This document shows positions 27,373 to 34,730 of a stretch of 64,000 bases of DNA, piece after piece (the stretch's first letter is position 1; each line of letters starts with the position of its first letter). The notes below the pieces were generated by a model that worked only from the letters and a program-made list of their open reading frames with translations, was not told the DNA's origin and searched no databases. Source of the DNA: Mucilaginibacter tundrae (GTDB lineage: Bacteria; Bacteroidota; Bacteroidia; Sphingobacteriales; Sphingobacteriaceae); contig NZ_JACCBZ010000001.1 of the NCBI RefSeq assembly GCF_013408825.1, forward strand, positions 1 to 64,000, in the 5' to 3' direction. Made by a program: the position numbers and the translations under genes.

Positions 27373-28203
27373 CTATTTCCCAAACGCCCAGCACAAAAAC
27401 CTAGGCATGGCTTTAGCCCAGGTTGGTGCATCATGACTGCCGCCTACTACTTCTACATAAGTAATATCGGCAGGGCGATTGTAGCCTTTGGCTTCCAATT
27501 CTTTAATCAGGTCGATGGTATCATCGATAGAATCTATAATACCATTGCGGTTGCGGTCAGCCGTTTCATCATTAGTGCCGGTTTGCAGCCAGAATTTCAG
27601 TTCGGGTTTATCTGCTGTTTCCCTGATCATCGCATGCGCAATACGGTCTGCGTCTGTATAACCTTTACCGATCTCTTTTCTCCTCCACCAAAGTGAGCCA
27701 GAAAACACACCCACTTTATCAAATAACTGAGCATTATTCCAGGCAATATCTAATGCAGATAATCCGCCTAAAGAAAATCCCGCGAATGCTGTAGTTTTAA
27801 ATTCTTGTCCGGGTAATAAGTCATTAATAGCGGGCAGGAGTTCGGTTGTTATAAATTGAGTATAGGTATCCGCTTTTGCACCGCGGTTTTTAAAATCTGG
27901 CCTGTTAGCAACACCATATTCTTGCAAACGCTCTTCACCGGCATATATCGCCACAATAACCAGTGGACTAATGCTATTATTATCGTAAAGAAATTGAAGG
28001 GTTTGTTTAATTTTTAGCGACTCAATCTCCTGCCCGTCGTTCAATAATAATAAGTTTAAAGGTTGCGAAGCTTCAACATCTTCCGGCATCAACAAATCAC
28101 AAATCACTTCTCGCTTTAGCAATGCTGAATTGATAGTTAACCTATCTTCAATTACCGTCATTTCAATCTCGTTCCAACCCAAATACATCTTTTTAGTAAT
28201 CAT
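27373..28203 (-). CDS. Alpha/beta-hydrolase, esterase D-like
   Basis: A 276-residue putative esterase (esterase D/enterochelin-esterase-like superfamily). The nucleophile elbow GFSLGG gives Ser144; the C-terminal GGSHDAPTW contains the likely catalytic His; NDETADRNRNGIIDS may contain the acid and resembles a calcium loop. There is no signal peptide. A second esterase of similar fold is encoded at 29000-29704 on the other strand. The substrate is unknown. A TATTTTTG box ends 8 bases before the ATG. Confidence 0.82.
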   Translation of the reverse strand: MITKKMYLGWNEIEMTVIEDRLTINSALLKREVICDLLMPEDVEASQPLNLLLLNDGQEIESLKIKQTLQFLYDNNSISPLVIVAIYAGEERLQEYGVANRPDFKNRGAKADTYTQFITTELLPAINDLLPGQEFKTTAFAGFSLGGLSALDIAWNNAQLFDKVGVFSGSLWWRRKEIGKGYTDADRIAHAMIRETADKPELKFWLQTGTNDETADRNRNGIIDSIDDTIDLIKELEAKGYNRPADITYVEVVGGSHDAPTWAKAMPRFLCWAFGK

Positions 28204-28211
28204 TAAGCCTG

Positions 28212-28219
28212 CAAAAATA
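28212..28219 (-). promoter_or_regulatory. TAnnTTTG -7 box for the esterase gene
   Basis: TATTTTTG on the minus strand, 8 bases before the ATG at 28203, with a TTTC about 18 bases further upstream as a weak -33 candidate. Confidence 0.4.
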
Positions 28220-28284
28220 ACCTTCTTTTTATAAACAGAAAGTCATTAAACACTAGCCTGGCTAAAATCGTTGCATAATATCAT

Positions 28285-28785
28285 TTACTCGTATTGTTGG
28301 TTATATAGCGCCAAAGCCTTATGGGCATGCCTTTTTGCACTTAAACCGTGAAAAATAGCGGAAAAAACAAGCGCAGTTGCCACTCCCGAAAGCACATAGC
28401 CCCCCGTTAAACTGTGATGGCTGGTAGAAGTTTCCTGTCCGTTTGCAGCATTTATTGATCCACCGCTCTTATCTATAAATTCAAGCGTTGCGCCAGCGCC
28501 TGACAGTGCAAATCCAATTACCGAAAGACCATATAAGGACGCCTCCCTTGAAGATTTCAGCAGTTCTACCTTAGATGGCGCATAAGCATACAACCTTGCT
28601 TTTACATCTTCCGATGTTTGCATTTTGCCATTTATAGTATAATCGTATTGTGCGTGCCCGACAATTTTAGCTGGTATCCATTTAATAATGCTGTCAGCTT
28701 TTGTGTTAGTATTAGGCTTATCTTGTGCCAAAGCAACAAATGAAGCCATTATTAAAAATGTTGTGATTACAGATTTCTTTATCAT
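28285..28785 (-). CDS. Secreted or membrane protein of unknown function
   Basis: A 166-residue protein with a signal peptide (about 1-21, ending ALAQ). After a soluble part with HAQYDYTINGKMQTSEDV come two hydrophobic, Gly/Ala-rich segments (about 84-104 and 125-148) suggesting two membrane helices. I do not recognise the family. It is transcribed toward the esterase gene, whose start lies 82 bases further on. The 214-bp region on its other side shows no recognisable promoter box or RNA. Confidence 0.65.
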   Translation of the reverse strand: MIKKSVITTFLIMASFVALAQDKPNTNTKADSIIKWIPAKIVGHAQYDYTINGKMQTSEDVKARLYAYAPSKVELLKSSREASLYGLSVIGFALSGAGATLEFIDKSGGSINAANGQETSTSHHSLTGGYVLSGVATALVFSAIFHGLSAKRHAHKALALYNQQYE

Positions 28786-28999
28786 TTCATATTGCGTATA
28801 AGTTAAACACGCTTGTAGGCTTATACTATATTTAAGTTATAATAGTTACCGGGTTGGCTCTTATTCCTATAAAAATTATCCACAATCCAGATTACAATTA
28901 ACATTCTTATATCAGCCATTTAGAATTTAATAAGTCGACACTTGTATTGTAGATCATGAAAATTTATTTTTAACTTACAACTATAAACTTTAGCCTGTT

Positions 29000-29704
29000 T
29001 TGACTGAACAATATCACCGTTGGTACTCACAGAATTTAAACCATGACTTGGAATTGCTCGTTTTTGGCGACAGAGGCTATCCGGTAATATTATTCCCGAC
29101 CTCGCAAGGCCGTTATTTTCAGAATAAGGATGAAGGGCTAATTGATAGCGTCCGTTGGTTTATCGATAAAGGTTTGGTTAAAATTTATTGTCCCGATAGT
29201 TTAGACTGGCTAACATGGTATAATAAAAACATTCACCCGGCAGACCGGGCGCGCAATTATGCCTGGTATGATAAAATGCTGTATGATGAGCTTGTACCCT
29301 GGGCCATGCACGAAACCGGTATAGGAAAAGTTGCTATGGCGGGATGTAGTTTCGGTGGTTACCACGCCACAAATTTCGCATTAAAGCATCCGGAAAAAGC
29401 AGGCCACCTTTTCAGCATGAGCGGCGCTTTTGATATGCGGCAGTTTACAGATGGTTATTATGATGACAATGTGTTTTTCAATAACCCGGTAGATTTTTTG
29501 CCCGGTAGCAACCAGCACGAACTTTGGCAAATGAATATCATTTTAGGTATCGCCGAACACGATATTTGTTTAAATGATAACATCCGGCTCTCAAACATTT
29601 TAAACGAAAAACACATTAATCATTGGTTGGATGTTCGCCCAAATGCCACGCACGATTGGCCGGTATGGAAAGCGATGTTTCCGCATTATTTGTCGACGAT
29701 TTAG
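29000..29704 (+). CDS. Alpha/beta-hydrolase esterase, first gene of ligase cluster
   Basis: A 234-residue esterase-family protein. The nucleophile elbow AGCSFGGYHA gives Ser117; the C-terminal NATHDWPVW supplies the likely His. The start is a TTG at 29000: the conserved N-terminal region MTEQYHRWYS...LLVFGDRGYPVILFPTS begins right there and the next in-frame ATG is about 90 codons later. It leads a same-strand cluster with an ATP-grasp ligase 31 bases downstream. An esterase in front of amide ligases may release, hydrolyse or proofread an ester or thioester intermediate; that is inference. Confidence 0.82.
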   Translation: MTEQYHRWYSQNLNHDLELLVFGDRGYPVILFPTSQGRYFQNKDEGLIDSVRWFIDKGLVKIYCPDSLDWLTWYNKNIHPADRARNYAWYDKMLYDELVPWAMHETGIGKVAMAGCSFGGYHATNFALKHPEKAGHLFSMSGAFDMRQFTDGYYDDNVFFNNPVDFLPGSNQHELWQMNIILGIAEHDICLNDNIRLSNILNEKHINHWLDVRPNATHDWPVWKAMFPHYLSTI

Positions 29705-29735
29705 ACGCAAGAATTAGCATATTCATCTATCTACC

Positions 29736-30824
29736 ATGAAAAAAATAGGCATCTTATTCGGTCAGGAAAATTCGTTCCCACAGGCATTTGTTGACCGTGT
29801 TAATCAAAAGGCAGAGAAAGGTATTACCGCGGAATTTGTCCGTATAGATAAAGTAATGCAGGCTGAACCTTTGGATTACGCCGTAATCATCGATCGTATT
29901 TCGCAGGACGTACCATTCTATCGGGCAACCTTAAAAAACGCTGCCATTTGCGGTACGGCTGTAATTAACAACCCGTTTTGGTGGAGTGCTGATGAAAAAT
30001 TCTTTAATAACGCCCTTGCCGTAAAGCTCGGTGTGCCGGTGCCTAAAACGGTTATCCTGCCATCAAAAGATCTGCCTGATGATACAACAGACCGATCTTT
30101 TCGTAACTTGGCTTATCCGCTGGATTGGGATGGAATTTTCAAATATGTAGGCTTCCCCGCCTATATGAAACCATTTGACGGGGGTGGTTGGAAAGAAGTT
30201 TACCAGATCAACAACCTGGATGACCTGTGGGATAAGTACGAACAAACAAAGCAATATGTAATGATGTTGCAGGAAGAAATTAAGTTTGATGATTACTTCC
30301 GTTGCTATTGCATTGGCGGCAAGCATGTGCGCATTATGCAATACGAACCGCGCAACCCGCACCATCTACGCTACGAGCATGGCAAAGCACCTGCGGCAAA
30401 AAAACTGTTGGATACTATTAAGGAATATGTGATCAAACTAAATAAATACTTAGGTTACGATTTTAATACGGTTGAATTTGCTGTGCGTGACGGTATTCCC
30501 TACGCTATTGATTTTTGCAATCCCGCACCTGATGCCGAGGTGACCAGCGTAGGACAATCTAACTTTGAATGGGTTGTTGAAACCGCCGCGGATTATGCCA
30601 TTGAGCGCGCTAAAAAACAAAAGGACGGCATTGACAATTTGACCTGGGGCGAGTTTGTAAAAACAAGCGCCGCCAAAGAACATTTGTTGTCGTCCGAGAA
30701 AAAGATTGAGAAGAAAGCCGATAAAAAAGAAGCGAGCAAAGGTGAGATACATCATGAGATTGCTGATGAAAAGAAAGTGGTGAAACCGAAACCGGTGAAA
30801 AAGGCTGTGAGTAAAAATAGCTAA
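29736..30824 (+). CDS. ATP-grasp ligase
   Basis: A 362-residue ATP-grasp enzyme. The ATP-binding Lys and glycine loop are MKPFDGGGWKEV (K145, G149-151), the hinge acidic residues LQEE at 178-181, and the metal site YAIDFCNPAPD with D259 and N262. The first 100 residues form the pre-ATP-grasp domain. The last 60 residues are very rich in Lys, Glu and Ala and likely disordered. These enzymes join a carboxylate, through an acyl phosphate, to an amine or other nucleophile. It sits between an esterase gene and a YbdK-type ligase gene, from which a palindrome separates it. Substrates are unknown. Confidence 0.85.
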   Translation: MKKIGILFGQENSFPQAFVDRVNQKAEKGITAEFVRIDKVMQAEPLDYAVIIDRISQDVPFYRATLKNAAICGTAVINNPFWWSADEKFFNNALAVKLGVPVPKTVILPSKDLPDDTTDRSFRNLAYPLDWDGIFKYVGFPAYMKPFDGGGWKEVYQINNLDDLWDKYEQTKQYVMMLQEEIKFDDYFRCYCIGGKHVRIMQYEPRNPHHLRYEHGKAPAAKKLLDTIKEYVIKLNKYLGYDFNTVEFAVRDGIPYAIDFCNPAPDAEVTSVGQSNFEWVVETAADYAIERAKKQKDGIDNLTWGEFVKTSAAKEHLLSSEKKIEKKADKKEASKGEIHHEIADEKKVVKPKPVKKAVSKNS

Positions 30825-30825
30825 A

Positions 30826-30917
30826 TTGTCATTTCGACCGGAGGGAAAAATCTTCTGCTATATGCAGAGCGGTTTATGCCCGGCGAAGAAGATTTCTCCC
30901 TCCGGTCGAAATGACAA
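30826..30917. repeat. Palindromic intergenic repeat, TTGTCATTTCGACC type
   Basis: Two 29-nt arms (30826-30854 and 30889-30917) are complementary with a single mismatch, around a 34-nt loop. It begins one base after the ATP-grasp stop codon. The ends TTGTCATT...AATGACAA match the repeats at 6371 and 38111. In this position it would fold in the mRNA between two genes of the ligase cluster and could stabilise or uncouple them. Confidence 0.8.
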
Positions 30918-30939
30918 AAGTATTAAAAATTCAACAATT

Positions 30940-32037
30940 ATGAATGAATTTACTTTAGGTGTTGAAGAAGAATTCATGGTTATAGATCCTGTAACCCGGG
31001 AGCTAAAATCTCATGAACAAAAAATTGTTGAAGCTGCCCAAAAGATACACGAAGATCAGGTGAAAGCAGAAATGCACCAGGCCGTAGTAGAAGTTGGCAC
31101 CAAAATTTGCCGCAACACCGCCGAGGCACGCGCCGAGGTTGGTAAACTACGCGGTACCGTAGCTCAATTAGCCGGAGATATTGGCCTGCGTATCGGCGCG
31201 GCGGGAACTCATCCCTTCTCGCACTGGCAACACCAGTTGATCACAGATCATCCAAGGTATTTTGAGATTGTTGATGAGATGCAGGAAGCTGCACGTTCCA
31301 ATCTTATTTTCGGGCTTCATGTGCATGTGGGCATCCAATCACGCGATTTGGCCATACACATCGCTAATCAAGTTCGCTACTTTTTGCCACATGTGTTCGC
31401 GTTATCTACTAACTCACCATTTTGGGAGGGCCGCAATACCGGTTTCAAATCATTTAGGACCAAGGTATTTGATAAATTTCCCCGCACAGGCATTCCCGAT
31501 TATTTTAGCAGCATTGAAGAGTATGACCGCTATATCAAATTGCTGGTAAAAACCAATTGTATTGATAACGCGAAGAAAATATGGTGGGACATACGTGTAC
31601 ATCCATTTTTCGAAACCATCGAATTCAGGATATGCGATTGCCCAATGTTGGTTGATGAAACAATGGCATTTGTGGCGCTTTTCCAGGCGCTTTGTGCTAA
31701 ACTGTATAAACTTCGCCAGCAAAATATGGCGTTTATCACTTACAACCGTGCATTGATCAATGAAAACAAATGGCGTGCTGCCCGTTACGGTATTGATGGT
31801 AAAATGATCGATTTTGGTAAAGAAATGGAGGTAAATACCCGTGCCTTAGTGTTGGAACTGCTGGATTTTGTAGATGATGTGGTAGATGATCTCGGCTGCC
31901 GCGAAGACCTGCAATACGTACATAAAATACTGGAAAACGGTACAGGAGCAGATAGGCAGTTAGCCGTTTATAACCAAAACAATAGTTTTACTGATGTAGT
32001 TGATTATATTACATCGCAAACGTTAAAGGGGATTTAA
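30940..32037 (+). CDS. YbdK-type carboxylate-amine ligase (GCS2 fold)
   Basis: A 365-residue member of the glutamate-cysteine ligase family 2/YbdK group (about 370 residues). The N-terminal LGVEEEFMVIDP is the family hallmark for metal and ATP binding; FGLHVHVGI and WWDIRVHP...TIEFRICD follow in the expected order. E. coli YbdK has weak gamma-glutamylcysteine synthetase activity. I place the start at the ATG at 30940; the open frame extends upstream only because it reads through the palindromic repeat. The next gene begins 5 bases after its stop. In context it probably forms one amide bond of an unknown product. Confidence 0.88.
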   Translation: MNEFTLGVEEEFMVIDPVTRELKSHEQKIVEAAQKIHEDQVKAEMHQAVVEVGTKICRNTAEARAEVGKLRGTVAQLAGDIGLRIGAAGTHPFSHWQHQLITDHPRYFEIVDEMQEAARSNLIFGLHVHVGIQSRDLAIHIANQVRYFLPHVFALSTNSPFWEGRNTGFKSFRTKVFDKFPRTGIPDYFSSIEEYDRYIKLLVKTNCIDNAKKIWWDIRVHPFFETIEFRICDCPMLVDETMAFVALFQALCAKLYKLRQQNMAFITYNRALINENKWRAARYGIDGKMIDFGKEMEVNTRALVLELLDFVDDVVDDLGCREDLQYVHKILENGTGADRQLAVYNQNNSFTDVVDYITSQTLKGI

Positions 32038-32042
32038 ACAAG

Positions 32043-32879
32043 ATGACACAAACAGATAAACCACCAATAAAAGTAGCTATTTTAGATCTTTACAATGGCA
32101 TTGAGAACGAGGGCATACGTGGTTTTAAGGAAATATTGGAACGTTATAAAACCAAAAACATGCTCGACTTAACCTACGAACTTTTTGATGTGCGTAAAAA
32201 TTGCGAAGTACCAGGGCTTGAATTTGATGTTTATTTATCAAGTGGGGGGCCGGGCAGTCCCTTGGATAGTGAGGGTTCGGAATGGGAGAAAAAGTATTTT
32301 AACCTGATAACTCAGTTAGAGCAACATAATCAATCCGATGATCCGCAGAAAAAGTATGTGTTTTTTGTTTGCCATTCCTTTCAGCTGATGTGCCGCAGGT
32401 ACCAGTTGGGTTATATCAATCAACGAATCTCAACATCGTTCGGCATATTACCGGTACATCAAACTTCTGCAGGCAAAAAAGATCTTATTTTTAAAGATAT
32501 GGATGATCCTTTTTACGCCGTGGATTCACGCAGCTGGCAGGTCATCAACCCAAATGAAAAACAATTTACTGATTTAGGCATGCAATTACTGGCTATAGAA
32601 AAAAAACGCCCGCATGTTGATCTGCCGAGGGCAATGATGGCTATACGTTTCAGCGAATATTTTGTGGGCACACAATTTCACCCTGAAGCTGATCCCGAAG
32701 GCATGAGAACGCACCTATTAAACCCCGACAGGAAAAAAGAGGTAATTTATGAACATGGAAACGACAAGTACACCCAAATGCTGGAATTGCTTGATGATGA
32801 AGACAAATTACAGCATACTCAAAATACCATGATACCAAATTTTTTGGATGAGGCTGTTTTAAGTTTGCAGGAGAGTTAA
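32043..32879 (+). CDS. Class I glutamine amidotransferase-like protein
   Basis: A 278-residue GATase1-fold protein. The nucleophile is C110 in FFVCHSFQLM, and the His/Glu pair is in GTQFHPEAD (H213, E215), so the triad is complete. The oxyanion region SSGGPGSP is also present. Class I amidotransferases release ammonia from glutamine for a partner ligase, while some relatives hydrolyse gamma-glutamyl bonds. It is 5 bases downstream of the GCS2-type ligase gene, which suggests ammonia supply or gamma-glutamyl removal in the same pathway. Slightly longer than typical stand-alone subunits. Confidence 0.85.
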   Translation: MTQTDKPPIKVAILDLYNGIENEGIRGFKEILERYKTKNMLDLTYELFDVRKNCEVPGLEFDVYLSSGGPGSPLDSEGSEWEKKYFNLITQLEQHNQSDDPQKKYVFFVCHSFQLMCRRYQLGYINQRISTSFGILPVHQTSAGKKDLIFKDMDDPFYAVDSRSWQVINPNEKQFTDLGMQLLAIEKKRPHVDLPRAMMAIRFSEYFVGTQFHPEADPEGMRTHLLNPDRKKEVIYEHGNDKYTQMLELLDDEDKLQHTQNTMIPNFLDEAVLSLQES

Positions 32880-32892
32880 TTAAGTCTATAAT

Positions 32893-33236
32893 ATGCCAAT
32901 TAATCCATTTACAGATAAAAGCCTCCATTATCAAGTTCATTTAGAGGTTAATTTGAAAGGTGATGAATTCATTTTTGGATTTATTAACATTTCACATATA
33001 TCATATAATAAACTCGAAGAGTTATTTAGAGATCAATAGGAGATTAAAGGTTTTTGTTTGATGACATAGCCAATTATCAGATAAATGAAAACCTCTATTT
33101 ATTGAACAAGGAATTTTTAGATAAAGAAATTCCATTCACTTTTGATTTTAACATTTTCGAGTATAATATTGGATTATGCAGTACCAAAAAGGATGAAAAA
33201 TACTATTATGAAGAACTTCCGCCATTTTTTGAATAA
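32893..33236 (+). pseudogene. Decayed gene remnant in the ligase cluster
   Basis: Two short frames look like halves of one protein. The first (32893-33039, 48 residues: MPINPFTDKSLHYQVHLEVN...) ends at a TAG; beyond it the same frame continues as EIKGF and then shifts at a five-T run near 33051-33055 into FDDIANYQINENLYLLNKEF..., which ends at 33236. One added T would restore GFLFDD. The joined product would be about 113 residues. A stop plus a frameshift implies a degraded gene, or sequencing errors at two sites. DNA is AT-rich. No family is recognised. Confidence 0.5.
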
Positions 33237-33251
33237 GAATATTGATTGACC

Positions 33252-34445
33252 ATGATCGCATCCGCCCGAAAAAACTACAATCAAAACTTTAGTACAGAAA
33301 AATATCAGCAGTTACTTACCAAACTGAATGACGCTACACCGGCTACTATTGATTTCAGGATTGCGGAAACACCAATATTTCTACCTGATGATTTCAGAGA
33401 TAAACTAATTACCGCAGGCGATGAGATTATTAAAACCATCCTCCAACCAAATTTCAAACAATTAACTGAGCGTGCTATCCCCGATAAATGGCGTGTTGCC
33501 AACGAGAATGATCATCCGCATTTTATAGCTTTAGATTTTGGCGTTTGTAAAGATGCAGATGGCAGTATCGTCCCTAAATTAATTGAATTGCAGGGCTTTC
33601 CTTCACTATACGGATTTCAATCTTTTTTGAGCGATACCTATAAAGAAGTGTTTGAATTGGGTGATGAATGGTCGCCCTACTTTAGCACGCTTGATAAGGA
33701 AAATTATATTGAACTGCTCAGGAAAACAATAGTCGGCCCTTACCAGCCTGATGAAGTAGTGTTGATGGATGTTAACGCGTTCAACCAAAAAACATTGGTT
33801 GATTTTTATGTCACACAACAACTGCTGGGTATTTCTATAGTTTCTTTAAGTGATCTGCAGCAACAAGACGACCAGTTATTTTATGAATTAAACGGCCAGA
33901 AAAAACGTATCAAACGCGTATACAACCGGTTGATATTTGATGAGATTGATAATGATCCCGATCTCTTCAAAAAAGTGATTGATATCCGTCAAGCGCTGGA
34001 TGTGGAATGGATAACACATCCAAATTGGTTTTATCGCATCAGTAAATTTACTATACCTTATTTAAAAGGCAATTATATACCAAAAACAACTTTTTTAAAC
34101 CAATTAGATATAATCCCCGCTGATCTGGAAAACTATGTACTGAAGCCCCTTTTCTCCTTTGCAGGCCAAGGTGTTATTATTGATATTACAGAAGTTGATA
34201 TTAAAAAAATCACCGACCCCGAAAATTGGATATTACAGGAAAAGGTAAGTTATGAGCCAATAATTCAGGCACCTGATGGGGGCGTAAAAATGGAGATCAG
34301 ATTACTATATTTGTGGCCTAATGGCGATAAAAAACCAACCCTTGCTATTACCCTGGCAAGATTAAGCCGTGGTAAAATGATCGGTGTGCGTTATAACCAG
34401 GATTTTGACTGGGTTGGTGGTACTGTGGCTTTTACAAAAAAGTAA
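33252..34445 (+). CDS. ATP-grasp-like protein, last gene of ligase cluster
   Basis: A 397-residue protein I do not recognise by name. Features compatible with ATP-grasp are the Lys/Gly loop YVLKPLFSFAGQGV (about 295-308), the hinge-like WILQEKV (about 326-330) and a later acidic strand KMEIRLLYLW (about 346-355). The N-terminal half has LDFGVCKDADGSIVPKLIELQGFPS, which resembles the glutathionylspermidine-synthase type of permuted fold. The start is taken at the ATG at 33252; a TTG two codons earlier is possible. It is the second probable amide ligase of the cluster. Substrate unknown. Confidence 0.65.
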   Translation: MIASARKNYNQNFSTEKYQQLLTKLNDATPATIDFRIAETPIFLPDDFRDKLITAGDEIIKTILQPNFKQLTERAIPDKWRVANENDHPHFIALDFGVCKDADGSIVPKLIELQGFPSLYGFQSFLSDTYKEVFELGDEWSPYFSTLDKENYIELLRKTIVGPYQPDEVVLMDVNAFNQKTLVDFYVTQQLLGISIVSLSDLQQQDDQLFYELNGQKKRIKRVYNRLIFDEIDNDPDLFKKVIDIRQALDVEWITHPNWFYRISKFTIPYLKGNYIPKTTFLNQLDIIPADLENYVLKPLFSFAGQGVIIDITEVDIKKITDPENWILQEKVSYEPIIQAPDGGVKMEIRLLYLWPNGDKKPTLAITLARLSRGKMIGVRYNQDFDWVGGTVAFTKK

Positions 34446-34494
34446 ACCTTATACTATTTACTTTGTATTTACGTATATATAGGGTAAAATGTAT

Positions 34495-34502
34495 TAAATT
34501 TG
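34495..34502 (+). promoter_or_regulatory. TAnnTTTG -7 box for small Cys-rich protein
   Basis: TAAATTTG matches the -7 consensus exactly and ends 4 bases before the ATG at 34507, predicting a leaderless transcript. Confidence 0.45.
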
Positions 34503-34506
34503 TGAC

Positions 34507-34668
34507 ATGAATTTCCAGGTAATTATAGTTCTTGTATTGTTTGCAGCCGCGTTGTTTTACGTAGGCCGTATGATATATAAAAGCCTATCTGCAAAAAAGG
34601 GCTGCGGCAGCAATTGTAAATGTGGTGTTGATTTTTCGGGCGTTGATGCCGTTAAAACGCATAAATAA
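34507..34668 (+). CDS. Small Cys-rich membrane protein (FeoB-associated type)
   Basis: A 53-residue protein with one N-terminal membrane helix (about 3-20: FQVIIVLVLFAAALFYVG) and a cytoplasmic tail with KKGCGSNCKCGVDF, three cysteines in a C-x4-C-x-C pattern. This matches the FeoB-associated Cys-rich membrane protein type found in Bacteroidota; no feo gene is in this window. The reading frame, promoter box four bases upstream and stop at 34668 support a real gene despite its size. A metal-binding role is inferred from the cysteines. Confidence 0.7.
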   Translation: MNFQVIIVLVLFAAALFYVGRMIYKSLSAKKGCGSNCKCGVDFSGVDAVKTHK

Positions 34669-34730
34669 CATTAGCATTGCATATAAATCTAATCACAATT
34701 CAATAATTTTTCCTAAAACTTTTTTACTGA

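Noticed and set aside
30826..30939. Longer start for the YbdK-type ligase
   Set aside because: The added codons read through the palindromic repeat; the family N-terminus begins at 30940.
33054..33236. A separate 60-residue gene
   Set aside because: It starts at TTG just after a stop and reads as the second half of the decayed gene upstream.
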